Shown here in pieces: positions 1 through 11,306 of a stretch of 64,000 nucleotides of DNA. The notes under the pieces were generated by a model. It was not told where the DNA came from. It worked only from the letters and a program-made list of their open reading frames with translations, and ran no database searches. Both the position numbers and the translations under genes were made by a program. The stretch's first letter is position 1, and each line of letters opens with the position of its first letter. The DNA comes from Mesorhizobium loti. Its GTDB lineage: Bacteria > Pseudomonadota > Alphaproteobacteria > Rhizobiales > Rhizobiaceae. The stretch spans positions 35,210-99,209 of the forward strand of contig NZ_LPWA01000110.1 in NCBI RefSeq assembly GCF_001510895.1, read 5' to 3'.

Positions 1-1074
1 ATGATCTACTTCGACCGCATCGAGGATGAGAGCCATCTTGGCAGCCTGCTCGACGAGATCTTCGCGGACCTGCAAGGTGAAGTCGACGTTGCCGGACACG
101 GCCTGCGCATCCAGGCCAGTGGCGGCGCGGTGCTGTCCATAGTCAACGACACCGACGTCGACGCCATGATCGTCAAGGCGGATCTCGCCCTCTACAAGGC
201 CAAGGAGCTCGGCAAGAACGGCTGGCGGCTGTTCGAGGCGTCGATGGATGCCGCCTTCCGCAACCGTCAGCTGATGAAGGCCGATCTGCGCAGCGCCGTG
301 CAGGCCAAGGAGCTGCGTGTCGTCTACCAGCCGATCGTGTCCATGAGCACCATGCGCATCGCCAGCTGCGAGGCGCTCTGCCGCTGGGACCATCCCGACC
401 TCGGCCCGATTTCGCCGGGCGTATTCATTCCGCTGGCCGAGGAGATGGGCATCATCTCCGAGATCAGCACCTTCGTGCTGCAGGCGGCCTGCGCCGAATG
501 CGCCAAATGGCCGGCGCAGACCAGCGTTTCGATCAATCTCTCGGCCAAGGATTTCCGCAACCGCGACGTCGTGCAGAAGGTGCGCGATGCCCTGGCAGTG
601 TCGGGCCTCGCGCCGCATCGGCTTGAAATCGAGGTCACGGAAACTGCCTTGCTCGACGACAAGTCGCTGACACGCGAATTGATCGAAGAGCTGAAGACGC
701 TCGGCGTCCGCATCGCGCTCGACGACTTCGGCACCGGCTATTCCAGCCTCAGCTACCTGCACAAGCTGCCGCTCGACAAGATCAAGATCGACCGTTCCTT
801 CCTGATCGACGTAACCCAGAGTTCCCAGTCGCTCGACCTTTTGAAGGGTATCGTCGGCTTGACGCGGACGCTTGGCCTTGTCGTCACCATCGAGGGGGTC
901 GAGACCTTCGAGCAGCTGAAGATACTGGTGCGCTCGGTCAAACCGGACCTCGTGCAAGGTTTCCTCTTCGGCGCCGCGCTCAGCGCGTCCGGCATCGAGA
1001 CGATGTCGAATGTCACTTGGCCATTCGCAGCGGACTTGCGCCTCGCCGCCAAGCGGACAGCCAGGCAGCTCTAA
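1..1074 (+). CDS. GGDEF/EAL cyclic-di-GMP phosphodiesterase, 5' truncated by window edge
   Basis: This is the C-terminal part of a diguanylate cyclase/phosphodiesterase. The first ~75 residues look like the tail of a GGDEF domain (ADLALYKAKELGKNGWRLFE). A full EAL domain follows from about residue 95: YQPIVSMSTMRIASCEALCRW (EAL signature), the DDFGTGYSSLSYL metal-site loop, KIDRSFL, and EGVET near the end. These are residues expected of an active c-di-GMP-hydrolysing EAL domain, which would lower c-di-GMP in the cytoplasm. The Met at position 1 is almost certainly internal, because the GGDEF signature itself would lie just upstream of the window. No transmembrane or sensor region is visible in this portion. 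Confidence 0.9.
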   Translation: MIYFDRIEDESHLGSLLDEIFADLQGEVDVAGHGLRIQASGGAVLSIVNDTDVDAMIVKADLALYKAKELGKNGWRLFEASMDAAFRNRQLMKADLRSAVQAKELRVVYQPIVSMSTMRIASCEALCRWDHPDLGPISPGVFIPLAEEMGIISEISTFVLQAACAECAKWPAQTSVSINLSAKDFRNRDVVQKVRDALAVSGLAPHRLEIEVTETALLDDKSLTRELIEELKTLGVRIALDDFGTGYSSLSYLHKLPLDKIKIDRSFLIDVTQSSQSLDLLKGIVGLTRTLGLVVTIEGVETFEQLKILVRSVKPDLVQGFLFGAALSASGIETMSNVTWPFAADLRLAAKRTARQL

Positions 1075-1425
1075 CTGCACATTTCGCCACCGAGATTGAT
1101 ATGCCCATTGCTTGGGCCATGTGCTAAAGCGGAAGCATTGAGGCTTTTGGCGGTGCTTATTTGAGAATAATTATACAAAAAGGCGTGAGGGAGTTTCTTA
1201 CGAACGCCGCATAAACCAGAATATTGTAGAAGCTATACGATTTTCTCGGAAGTCTCTCTGCTCCAGAGCTTATCGCTTCCTAATTCGCCGTGTCATTTAT
1301 TTCGAACGCTAGCTTAGATCCCGGTGCGCCCGACTTGCTTTTTTCAGCTCAACTATACCGGCGAGGATTTCGTCCGATAATTAAGGTTAACGAAGGGTAA
1401 ATCAGCCGGATCGAATTTTCGGCTT
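1075..1425. other. AT-richer intergenic region, no gene seen
   Basis: About 350 bases with no convincing reading frame on either strand. They are noticeably more AT-rich than the neighbouring genes, as expected of a promoter region for the acyltransferase downstream. No clear -35/-10 pair, lux box or terminator could be assigned by eye. Confidence 0.4.
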
Positions 1426-1479
1426 GTGTCTCATTTCAACTCGAATAGCCTGTTTACAGGCGGATACGAGGACTTGAGA

Positions 1480-2241
1480 ATGGATGCTTCGGGAAATGAT
1501 GCGCAGGCCGGCGCCGGCGCAAATGCGGGGTCGGCGCTGAACCGTTCGATCATGCAATTACTGGAGCATGTCGACTATCGTCTCATCACGGGGGGCGAGG
1601 ATCTGGAGGCGATCTACCGCCTGCGCTATCAATCCTACCTGCGCTCCGGTATGTGCGGCCCGATCGCCAGCGGGATGTTCGAGGATCGCTGGGACAACCT
1701 GCCGAATTCCTACCGGTTCGGCGTCTATTTCGACGGCCACTTGGTCAGCACGCTGCGGCTCCACTACATTTCCCGCGAGCACCCCTATTCGCCCTCCGTC
1801 GACGCTTATCCGGAAATATTGGCCGAGCGGCTTGCCCGCGGAGAGACCTTCATCGACGGAACCCGGTTCGCAACCGATCCAGACAGCGCGCCAGCGCCCG
1901 GAGTCCTGCCTTTCCTGACGCTCAGGCTCGGCATGGTGGCCTCCTGTTACTTTGGCCAGACCGCGGTGCTCACCCCGGTCAAGGTCGAGCATTCCGCTTA
2001 CTACGCCCGCATCTTCCATGCCATCCAGCGGACCGAGGGCAAGGTGTTTCCGGGTGTCCTTGCTCCGATCGCCTTGTTCGAAATCCCCTGTGGCGAAAAC
2101 TTGCGCCAGACACTCGAACGGTTCCCGTTCTTCAAGTCGACGCCGGTGGAACGGCGGATGATGTTCGCCAATCCGGCCATCAACCGGCTGACGCCGCTCT
2201 CCATCGTGCCGACGGCGAAATACTATCGCGACGCTGCCTGA
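1480..2241 (+). CDS. FeeM-like N-acyl amino acid synthase / autoinducer-synthase-fold acyltransferase
   Basis: A ~253-residue protein of the GNAT-like fold shared by N-acyl amino acid synthases (FeeM) and LuxI autoinducer synthases. Such enzymes transfer an acyl group from an acyl carrier protein to an amino acid or related amine. The pattern is YRLRYQSYLRSGM near the N-terminus, then GVYFDGHLVSTLRLHYISR, then a conserved FIDGTRFATDPD segment. A longer GTG start at 1426 is possible, but ATG 1480 is preferred because a GAGGA ribosome site lies 8 bases before it and the extra residues are low complexity. It stands alone, with no luxR-type gene beside it. The acyl donor and acceptor cannot be read from the sequence. 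Confidence 0.7.
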   Translation: MDASGNDAQAGAGANAGSALNRSIMQLLEHVDYRLITGGEDLEAIYRLRYQSYLRSGMCGPIASGMFEDRWDNLPNSYRFGVYFDGHLVSTLRLHYISREHPYSPSVDAYPEILAERLARGETFIDGTRFATDPDSAPAPGVLPFLTLRLGMVASCYFGQTAVLTPVKVEHSAYYARIFHAIQRTEGKVFPGVLAPIALFEIPCGENLRQTLERFPFFKSTPVERRMMFANPAINRLTPLSIVPTAKYYRDAA

Positions 2242-2385
2242 AAGGGCGCCCTCGACGCAGCATGGACCTTTCCTGCAACTTTGCCGTTATAAGTAGCGGA
2301 GTCGCTATCGAGCGTCGCCGCAATCCTGCCCAACAGGCGTTTCGCCCGGGCTCATGTCGGGTTGCTCATGGGAAGGAATACGATC

Positions 2386-2535
2386 ATGACCATCCACTCG
2401 CTTGCGCTCACGCCGCTGATCTCGCTGATTGCCGGCATACTGATCCTGGTGATGCCACGCCTGCTCAATTACATCGTCGCGCTCTACCTGATCGTTGTCG
2501 GCCTGCTCGGCCTGTTTCCGCACCTCGCCGGCTGA
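2386..2535 (+). CDS. DUF3096-like small membrane protein
   Basis: A 49-residue, almost entirely hydrophobic protein beginning MTIHSLALTPLISLIAG, with a PRLLNYIVALYLI centre. This matches the short two-helix DUF3096 family found widely in Proteobacteria. The start is supported by a GGAAGGA ribosome site 8 bases upstream. No function is established for the family. The gene stands alone between the acyltransferase and a palindromic repeat. Confidence 0.7.
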   Translation: MTIHSLALTPLISLIAGILILVMPRLLNYIVALYLIVVGLLGLFPHLAG

Positions 2536-2564
2536 AGCCCGGCAACATCCTCCGTCGCGGCTAA

Positions 2565-2609
2565 GCATGTCTCCCGAAAGTGGGAACCGGTTTCGGGACA
2601 AAGACATGC
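2565..2609. repeat. palindromic intergenic repeat (GCATGTC...GACATGC type)
   Basis: Nested inverted repeat: outer arms GCATGTC/GACATGC and inner arms CCCGAAA/TTTCGGG around a short loop. Design and size resemble the other palindromic elements in this window (11137, 44549), but the sequence family differs. Such elements are scattered between genes in rhizobial genomes. Confidence 0.65.
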
Positions 2610-2793
2610 GCAAAATCAAAAGACCTAAAGCGCGCGGAGCGAATCTGAAAGATCGCAATGCGCTTCACGGCGTCCCGCCCCAATTTCAACTTTCATTTGA
2701 GGCTGTTGTCGCGGCCCGTGCGGCAATAGCGCCATTGCTCTCGGTTCGGCTTTTCGCTATGTGCCTCAAAGGCATTTTCGAAGAGGTATTCCT

Positions 2794-3018
2794 ATGGCTG
2801 ATCACACGCCGACCGGTCCTGTCGAACTGGGCGCGCAGATGGACTATGCCGAGCATGATCGCACCTACAAGGCATTCCTCGCGCTTGCCAAATACGGCTC
2901 GCTCGTCTGCGCCGCCATCCTGCTGGCCATGGCCTTCGGCTTCTTCGTCGGCGGCTTCTTCTCGGCGACCATCCTGTTCATCGTGATCATGGCCGTCGGC
3001 TATTTCATTCTGCGGTAG
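2794..3018 (+). CDS. aa3-type cytochrome c oxidase subunit IV (small membrane protein)
   Basis: A 74-residue protein with a soluble N-terminus (MADHTPTGPVELGAQMDYAEHDRTY) followed by two hydrophobic stretches ending GYFILR. The MDYAEHDRTYxxFLxLxKYG pattern is typical of the bacterial aa3 cytochrome oxidase subunit IV family, a small stabilising subunit of the respiratory oxidase in alphaproteobacteria. The ATG at 2794 is preceded by AGAGG. Its position just before the transhydrogenase genes is common in this order. The oxidase core genes are not in the window. Confidence 0.85.
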   Translation: MADHTPTGPVELGAQMDYAEHDRTYKAFLALAKYGSLVCAAILLAMAFGFFVGGFFSATILFIVIMAVGYFILR

Positions 3019-3104
3019 ACTTTCCAAGCCACTGCGTCTGACGTCTCGCTGGAGGTCCCGGCCGACGCCTTGCGCATCAAGGTTCCAGCCGAAAGGATCA
3101 TGCG

Positions 3105-4385
3105 GTGGGGCAGACGGTATTCATCCCTCGTGAGCTTGATGCGAACGAGCCGCGTGTCGCGGCCTCGCCTGAGACGGTGAAACGGCTGGTGGGCCTGGGC
3201 TTCGAGGTGATCGTCGAGAAGGGCGCCGGCTTCGGCTCACGCATCACGGACCAGGATTTTGCTGCGGCGGGTGCCGCGATCGGCAAGGCTGCCGACGCAT
3301 CGAAGGCCGACGTGGTGCTGAAAGTGCGCCGGCCGACCGATGCCGAGCTGAAAGGCTACAAGTCGGGCGCTGCCGTCATCGCCATCATGGACCCCTACGG
3401 CAACGACGCGGCCGTGGCCGCGATGGCCAAGGCCGGCATCACCGCTTTTTCCATGGAGTTCATGCCGCGCATCACCCGCGCGCAGGTGATGGACGTCTTG
3501 TCCTCGCAGGCCAATCTCGCCGGCTACCAGGCGGTGATCGACGCGGCGGCCGAATATGACCGTGCGCTGCCGATGATGATGACGGCGGCGGGCACCGTGC
3601 CGGCTGCGAAAACCTTTATCATGGGCGTCGGCGTTGCCGGCCTGCAGGCGATCGCCACCGCGCGCCGTCTCGGCGCCGTCGTCACCGCCACCGACGTGCG
3701 TCCGGCGGTGAAGGAACAGGTGCAGTCGCTCGGCGCGAAGTTCCTGGCGGTGGAGGACGAAGAGTTCAAGGCGGCCGAGACCGCCGGCGGCTACGCCAAG
3801 GAGATGTCGAAGGAATACCAGGCCAAGCAGGCGGCGCTCACCGCCGAGCATATCGCCAAGCAGGACATCGTCATCACCACGGCGCTGATCCCTGGACGTC
3901 CGGCGCCGAAGCTGGTTTCGGCCGCCATGGTCGCCTCGATGAAGCCGGGCTCAGTGATCGTCGACCTTGCGGTCGAGCGCGGCGGCAATGTCGAGGGCGC
4001 GGTGGCCGGCAAGGTCGTGACGACGGAAAACGGCGTCAAGATCGTCGGCCATCTCAACGTGCCTGGTCGTGTCGCGGCGTCGGCCTCGCTGCTCTATGCC
4101 AAGAACCTTTACGCCTTCCTCGAGACGATGGTCGACAAGGCGGCGAAAGAGCTTGCCATCAAGCGCGACGACGAACTGGTCAAGGCGACCATGCTGACCG
4201 ATGGCGGAAAGGTCGTGCACCCCAATTTCGCCAAGGCCGCCGAGGCGCCGCGCACCGAACCGGCGGCCATCCCCGCGACGATCATGGTCGCTGACACCTC
4301 CGACAAGCCTGTTGCGAAGAAGACAGCGGCGAAGAACCCTGCCGCAGCCAAGTCGCCCTCGTCCAAGTCGAAAGGGACCGCGTGA
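3105..4385 (+). CDS. pntAA: NAD(P) transhydrogenase subunit alpha part 1
   Basis: First subunit of the three-gene proton-translocating transhydrogenase, which exchanges hydride between NADH and NADP+ using the proton gradient. The protein has the alanine dehydrogenase/PNT N-terminal domain (VFIPRELDANEPRVAASPET) and the NAD-binding domain (GVGVAGLQAIATARRLGAVV, then TDVRPAVKEQVQSLGAKF). It starts at GTG 3105 with GAAAGGA 7 bases upstream. At 426 residues it is longer than the usual ~380. The excess is a Lys/Ala/Ser-rich tail after about residue 390 (VAKKTAAKNPAAAKSPSSK), which looks disordered. The stop overlaps the start of the next gene. Confidence 0.95.
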   Translation: MGQTVFIPRELDANEPRVAASPETVKRLVGLGFEVIVEKGAGFGSRITDQDFAAAGAAIGKAADASKADVVLKVRRPTDAELKGYKSGAAVIAIMDPYGNDAAVAAMAKAGITAFSMEFMPRITRAQVMDVLSSQANLAGYQAVIDAAAEYDRALPMMMTAAGTVPAAKTFIMGVGVAGLQAIATARRLGAVVTATDVRPAVKEQVQSLGAKFLAVEDEEFKAAETAGGYAKEMSKEYQAKQAALTAEHIAKQDIVITTALIPGRPAPKLVSAAMVASMKPGSVIVDLAVERGGNVEGAVAGKVVTTENGVKIVGHLNVPGRVAASASLLYAKNLYAFLETMVDKAAKELAIKRDDELVKATMLTDGGKVVHPNFAKAAEAPRTEPAAIPATIMVADTSDKPVAKKTAAKNPAAAKSPSSKSKGTA

Positions 4386-4807
4386 TGGAACAGCTGCAGA
4401 AAGCCCTCGACCAGCTCGATCAGGCGACCGCCGCCGTTCGCCTCGCGGTGCAGGACCTGGCCAATGCGCCGGCCGGCGCCGAGGCCGCCGGCAACGCCGC
4501 GCACGCGCTGTCGGGCGGCGCCATCGATCCCTTCGTCTTCCGCTTCGCCATCTTCGTGCTGGCGATCTTCGTCGGCTACTATGTCGTCTGGTCGGTGACG
4601 CCGGCGCTGCACACGCCGCTGATGGCCGTCACCAACGCCATCTCCTCGGTCATCGTGGTCGGCTCGCTGCTCGCCGTCGGCATCGCCGCCTCCGGCCTTG
4701 CTGCGGGCTTCGGCTTCGTCGCCATGGTGCTGGTCTCGGTCAACATCTTCGGCGGCTTCCTCGTCACCCAGCGGATGCTCGCCATGTACAAGAAGAAGGA
4801 CAAGTGA
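4385..4807 (+). CDS. pntAB: NAD(P) transhydrogenase subunit alpha part 2
   Basis: A 140-residue membrane subunit with an amphipathic N-terminus rich in Gln/Ala, then three to four hydrophobic helices from about residue 55 (DPFVFRFAIFVLAIFVGYYVVW) to the charged end MYKKKDK. This corresponds to the membrane domain II part that is separate from PntAA in alphaproteobacteria. The ATG at 4385 overlaps the TGA of pntAA (TGATG), indicating translational coupling. A GTG one codon earlier is an alternative. Confidence 0.93.
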   Translation: MEQLQKALDQLDQATAAVRLAVQDLANAPAGAEAAGNAAHALSGGAIDPFVFRFAIFVLAIFVGYYVVWSVTPALHTPLMAVTNAISSVIVVGSLLAVGIAASGLAAGFGFVAMVLVSVNIFGGFLVTQRMLAMYKKKDK

Positions 4808-4808
4808 C

Positions 4809-6206
4809 GTGACCGTCAATCTCGCTTCCTTCCTCTATCTGGTCTCCGGCATCCTGTTCATCCTGGCGCTGCGCGGTCTCTCGCATCCGACCACCAGCCG
4901 CCAGGGCAATCTCTACGGCATGATCGGCATGGGCATTGCCATCGCCACCACGCTGGCGCTGGCGCTTCCGTCGGCCGGGCGCTTCGGCCTTATCGTGCTG
5001 GGTCTCGCCATCGGCGGCGGTGTCGGCGCCTATGTGGCCCGCCGCATCGCCATGACCTCGATGCCGCAGCTGGTCGCCGCCTTCCATAGCCTCGTCGGCT
5101 TCGCAGCCGTCATGGTGGCGGCGGCCGCCATCTACGCGCCGGAAAGCTTCGGCATCGGCAGCGCGGGCGACATCCACGCCCAGGCGCTTGTCGAGATGAG
5201 CCTGGGTGTCGCCATCGGCGCCATCACCTTCACCGGCTCGGTCATCGCCTTCCTCAAGCTCGACGGCCGCATGTCCGGCAAGCCGATCATGATCGGCGGC
5301 CGCCACCTGATCAACATCGCGCTCGGCGTCGCCCTGGTGGTGCTGATCGTGCTGCTCGTCACCTCCGAATCCAAGCTCGTCTTCTGGCTGATCGTCGCCG
5401 CCTCGCTGGTGCTCGGCGTGCTCTTGATCATCCCGATCGGTGGCGCCGACATGCCGGTTGTTGTGTCGATGCTGAATTCTTACTCGGGCTGGGCCGCGGC
5501 GGCACTCGGCTTCACCCTCGGCAACCTGGCGCTGATCATCACCGGCGCGCTGGTGGGCTCGTCCGGTGCGATCCTGTCCTACATCATGTGCAAGGGCATG
5601 AACCGCTCCTTCATCTCCGTCATCCTCGGCGGCTTCGGCGGGGAAACGGCCGCGGCGGCCAGCGACGGCATCGAGCGCACGGTCAAGCAGGGTTCGGCCG
5701 ACGACGCGGCTTACCTCATGATGAACGCGCAGAAGGTCATCATCGTGCCGGGCTACGGCATGGCCGTCGCCCAGGCGCAGCATGCGCTGCGCGAGATGGC
5801 CGACAAGCTCAAGGCCAATGGCGTCGAGGTAAAATACGCCATCCACCCGGTCGCCGGCCGCATGCCCGGCCACATGAACGTGCTCTTGGCCGAGGCCAAT
5901 GTGCCCTACGATGAGGTGTTCGAGCTGGAGGACATCAACTCCGAGTTCGCGCAGGCCGACGTTGCCTATGTCATCGGCGCCAACGACGTCACCAACCCGT
6001 CTGCGCGCGACGACAAGTCCTCGCCGATCTACGGCATGCCGATCCTCGACGTCGACAAGGCCCGCACCTGCCTGTTCGTCAAGCGCTCGCTGGGTTCCGG
6101 CTATGCCGGCATCGACAACACGCTGTTCTACAAGGACGGCACCATGATGCTGCTCGGCGACGCCAAGAAGATGACCGAGGAAATCGTCAAGGCGATGGAT
6201 CACTGA
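4809..6206 (+). CDS. pntB: NAD(P) transhydrogenase subunit beta
   Basis: A 465-residue membrane protein carrying the rest of the proton channel and the NADP(H)-binding domain III. About nine hydrophobic segments occupy residues 1-265. Domain III follows, with VPGYGMAVAQAQHALREM, the HPVAGRMPGHMNVLLAEA segment and a VIGANDVTNPSAR loop, all characteristic of the NADP site. The GTG at 4809 directly follows the pntAB stop, and upstream residues in the same frame are only a shadow of pntAB. Transcription probably ends at the hairpin just downstream. Confidence 0.95.
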   Translation: MTVNLASFLYLVSGILFILALRGLSHPTTSRQGNLYGMIGMGIAIATTLALALPSAGRFGLIVLGLAIGGGVGAYVARRIAMTSMPQLVAAFHSLVGFAAVMVAAAAIYAPESFGIGSAGDIHAQALVEMSLGVAIGAITFTGSVIAFLKLDGRMSGKPIMIGGRHLINIALGVALVVLIVLLVTSESKLVFWLIVAASLVLGVLLIIPIGGADMPVVVSMLNSYSGWAAAALGFTLGNLALIITGALVGSSGAILSYIMCKGMNRSFISVILGGFGGETAAAASDGIERTVKQGSADDAAYLMMNAQKVIIVPGYGMAVAQAQHALREMADKLKANGVEVKYAIHPVAGRMPGHMNVLLAEANVPYDEVFELEDINSEFAQADVAYVIGANDVTNPSARDDKSSPIYGMPILDVDKARTCLFVKRSLGSGYAGIDNTLFYKDGTMMLLGDAKKMTEEIVKAMDH

Positions 6207-6225
6207 TTAGCCGTGGTTTCTGCAA

Positions 6226-6257
6226 CAAAAAGCCCGGCAAAATGCCGGGCTTTTTTG
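6226..6257. terminator. intrinsic terminator between pntB and gyrB
   Basis: Stem AAGCCCGGCA / TGCCGGGCTT with a short AA loop, followed on the + strand by TTTTTT and flanked by A residues on the other side. It can therefore act for both convergent genes (pntB on +, gyrB on -). Confidence 0.85.
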
Positions 6258-6280
6258 CAGAAGGCTGTCGGCCGGTCGGC

Positions 6281-8752
<2,472 letters not shown>

Positions 8753-9001
8753 GAATACCTGTCTGATTGATGCTGCTGGGCTGGCGCTGAAAAATGGCCC
8801 CGAATCGCGCCGTTTTGATGTCCTAGATATAGGCGCAAATGACTGGTTTTCCAAGGTTTGCGGGCATTTTGCCGGCTTGTCGGGCAGCCTTTCGCAGGCT
8901 TCGGCGCGACGCGGCGGGGAGCGGGCGCAGGCGGCAGGGCCGTGCCGCCGCGAAAGCCGCGCCTGAGCACGGCCTCGCAGCCGGTCATATCGGGATTTCT
9001 G

Positions 9002-9583
9002 TTATTCGGAAGGGAGGCCGGCGCGCAGCGATTTCAGCGCCTCGCTCCAGCGGAACAGCTCGTCCAGCATGGTCCTCGCACCGCCCAGCACCTGTTCGCT
9101 CGGATGGTAAGCGCCATTCTGGTCGAGCAGTGTCCTGTAGGCCGGCAACGCCACGCCTTCCGGGATCGGCATGACGCCGACTGAGGTGAGCAGTGGCTTC
9201 AGCGCCTGCGCCGCGCGCAGGCCGCCGGAAACGCCGCCATAGCTGAAGATGGCGGCGGGCTTGTAGCGCCACTCCTTGAGCAGATAGTCGACCGCGTTCA
9301 CGATCGCCGGTGCGACGAAATAATTATACTCCGGCGCCACGAAGACGAAGGCGTCGGCAGCGTCGATCGCCTTCGACCAGGCCTTGGTGTGGTCGTTCTC
9401 GTATTTGCGTAAGCGCGGATGATGCGGCTCGTCGAGCATCGGCAGCTTGAAGGCGGCTATGTCGGTCAGCACCGGCTCGAATTTGCCGTGCTCGCGCGCA
9501 AAGCCCGCCAGGCGTTCGGCAAAGATCGGACCGGCGCGTCCCGGTCGCGTGCTGCCGATGATGATGCTCAACTGATGCTTCAC
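9002..9583 (-). CDS. NADPH-dependent FMN reductase family protein
   Basis: A 193-residue flavodoxin-fold reductase. The N-terminal IIIGSTRPGRAGPIFAERL binds FMN phosphate. The middle segment FVFVAPEYNYFVAPAIVNAVDYLLKEW is the classical PEYN motif of NADPH-dependent FMN/azo/quinone reductases, and YGGVSGGLRAAQAL follows. The GTG start at 9583 has AAGGAG 7 bases upstream; the longer frame lacks this. Likely role: soluble quinone, azo or chromate reduction. Substrate unknown. No operon partners. Confidence 0.85.
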   Translation of the reverse strand: MKHQLSIIIGSTRPGRAGPIFAERLAGFAREHGKFEPVLTDIAAFKLPMLDEPHHPRLRKYENDHTKAWSKAIDAADAFVFVAPEYNYFVAPAIVNAVDYLLKEWRYKPAAIFSYGGVSGGLRAAQALKPLLTSVGVMPIPEGVALPAYRTLLDQNGAYHPSEQVLGGARTMLDELFRWSEALKSLRAGLPSE

Positions 9584-9764
9584 GGGTGGCTCCTTGATTG
9601 ACAGTATCGGTTGGTGACTAATGTAAGCGATCATCATCAACAAGCAGCCATTGGCCGGCGCCGTTCACATTCAGGCGAGGCGATCGGTTCGCGGACTTGC
9701 CGCTCGGTCACATGGACGCCCGCTTTGCCGCGCATTACATTCGTGCTCGTAGCGGAGCATGCTC

Positions 9765-11135
9765 ATGGACACCAAGCCCGCCCCTTTCGTGCCGCCCGCG
9801 CCGAAGCCGCGCACCCAGCCGCCCTCGACGCTGGAGATGATGCGCATCGTCTATCGCAACCCGCTCGAGCTGTGGGGCGAGCACACTTACAACGAGCCCT
9901 GGATCTCGGTGACCGGCATCGGCGGGCCGCTGGTCATCGCCAACGATCCCGGCCTGATCCGCCATGTGCTGATCGACAACGCCAAAAACTACAAGATGGC
10001 GACGGTGCGCCAGCTGATCCTGCGCCCGATCCTGCGCGACGGGCTGCTAACCGCCGAGGGCGAGGTGTGGAAGCGCTCGCGCAAGGCGATGGCGCCGATG
10101 TTCACGCCGCGCCACATCTTTGGTTTCGCCGAGCCGATGCTGAAGCGCACGCTGGAATTCGTCGCACGCTACAAGGCCGGCGGCACGTCCGACATCGCGC
10201 ATGACATGACGCTGCTCACCTATGACATCCTCGCCGAGACGCTGTTTTCCGGCGAGATCGCCGGCGAGCCCGGCAGCTTCGCCAAGGAGATAGACCGTCT
10301 GTTCGAGACCATGGGCCGCGTCGACCCGCTCGACCTGTTGCGCGCGCCGGAATGGCTGCCGCGCTTCACCCGCATCCGCGGCCGCAAGACCATGGCCTAT
10401 TTCCGCGACATCGTCGCCAACACGGTGAAGCTGCGCGAGGAGCGGCTGAAGCGCGATCCCGACCGCGTGCCGCAGGATTTCCTGACGCTGCTCCTGAAGG
10501 CCGAGGGGCCGGACGGCCTGACCCGCGCGGAAGTCGAGGACAACATCATCACCTTCATCGGTGCCGGGCATGAGACCACCGCGCGGGCGTTGGGTTGGAC
10601 GATCTATTGCCTCGCCGAGGCGCCCTGGGAGCGCGACAAGGTCGAGCGCGAGATCGACGCGGTGCTGGCGAGCGAACCCGATCCGACGAAATGGCTGGAC
10701 GCCATGCCGCTCACCCGCGCCGCCTTCGAGGAGGCGCTCCGGCTCTATCCGCCGGCGCCCTCGATCAACCGCGAGCCGATCGAGCCGGAGACCTGGAACG
10801 GTCTCTATATCCCGAAATACGCCGCCGTGCTGGTCATGCCCTGGGTCGTGCACCGCCACCGCAAGCTGTGGGACAGGCCGGACGCCTTCATGCCGGAACG
10901 CTTCCATCCGGAAAACCGCGACCAGATCGACCGCTTCCAGTATCTGCCCTTCGGCGCCGGGCCGCGCGTCTGCATCGGCGCCAGCTTCGCCATGCAGGAG
11001 GCGATCATCGCTTTAGCCATCCTGTTGTCGCGCTTCCGCTTCGACGTGACGGCCGAAACCCGGCCATGGCCGGTGCAAAAGCTGACCACGCAGCCGCAGG
11101 GCGGCCTGCCGATGCAGGTGTCCAGCCGCTGCTAG
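9765..11135 (+). CDS. cytochrome P450
   Basis: A 456-residue soluble bacterial P450 mono-oxygenase. It has the I-helix oxygen-binding motif GAGHETT at about residues 266-272, the ExxR motif EALR at 323-326, and the heme loop FGAGPRVCIG with the thiolate Cys at about 403. Start ATG 9765 is chosen over 9759 because the GCGGAG ribosome site is then correctly spaced. No ferredoxin or reductase gene is adjacent, so redox partners must come from elsewhere. Substrate unknown; the sequence resembles the CYP class often linked to hydrophobic substrates. Its stop codon TAG lies inside the first palindromic repeat copy. Confidence 0.93.
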   Translation: MDTKPAPFVPPAPKPRTQPPSTLEMMRIVYRNPLELWGEHTYNEPWISVTGIGGPLVIANDPGLIRHVLIDNAKNYKMATVRQLILRPILRDGLLTAEGEVWKRSRKAMAPMFTPRHIFGFAEPMLKRTLEFVARYKAGGTSDIAHDMTLLTYDILAETLFSGEIAGEPGSFAKEIDRLFETMGRVDPLDLLRAPEWLPRFTRIRGRKTMAYFRDIVANTVKLREERLKRDPDRVPQDFLTLLLKAEGPDGLTRAEVEDNIITFIGAGHETTARALGWTIYCLAEAPWERDKVEREIDAVLASEPDPTKWLDAMPLTRAAFEEALRLYPPAPSINREPIEPETWNGLYIPKYAAVLVMPWVVHRHRKLWDRPDAFMPERFHPENRDQIDRFQYLPFGAGPRVCIGASFAMQEAIIALAILLSRFRFDVTAETRPWPVQKLTTQPQGGLPMQVSSRC

Positions 11136-11136
11136 A

Positions 11137-11292
11137 GCAATTCCAGGAAAAGTGTGTAGCGGTTTTCCGCCCGGAATTGCGTCGAAACAGCGCAATTCCA
11201 GGAAAAGTGTGTAGCGGTTTTCCGTCCGGAATTGCGTAGAAACAGCGCAATTCCAGGAAAAGTGTGTAACGGTTTTCCGTCCGGAATTGCGT
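11137..11292. repeat. three tandem copies of a 46-bp palindromic element, 55-bp period
   Basis: Copies at 11137-11182, 11192-11237 and 11247-11292. Each runs GCAATTCCAGGAAAAGTG ... GGTTTTCC ... CCGGAATTGCGT, with outer arms CAATTCC/GGAATTG and inner arms GGAAAA/TTTTCC. Copies differ by only a few bases. The same element occurs singly at 19344 and, inverted, at 22011. Confidence 0.9.
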
Positions 11293-11306
11293 AGAAGCGC
11301 GTTTGA

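Noticed and set aside
1480..2241. A LuxI-type homoserine-lactone synthase
   Set aside because: The fold is related, but the sequence fits the FeeM-like N-acyltransferase group better and no cognate LuxR gene is adjacent.
4764..6203. Long minus-strand frame opposite pntB
   Set aside because: Shadow of pntB: His/Asp/Gly-rich translation with no family resemblance.
11137..11292. Tandem 55-bp repeats as a possible CRISPR array
   Set aside because: The 46-bp units are palindromic over their whole length with 9-base spacers that are nearly identical, and no cas genes are present.
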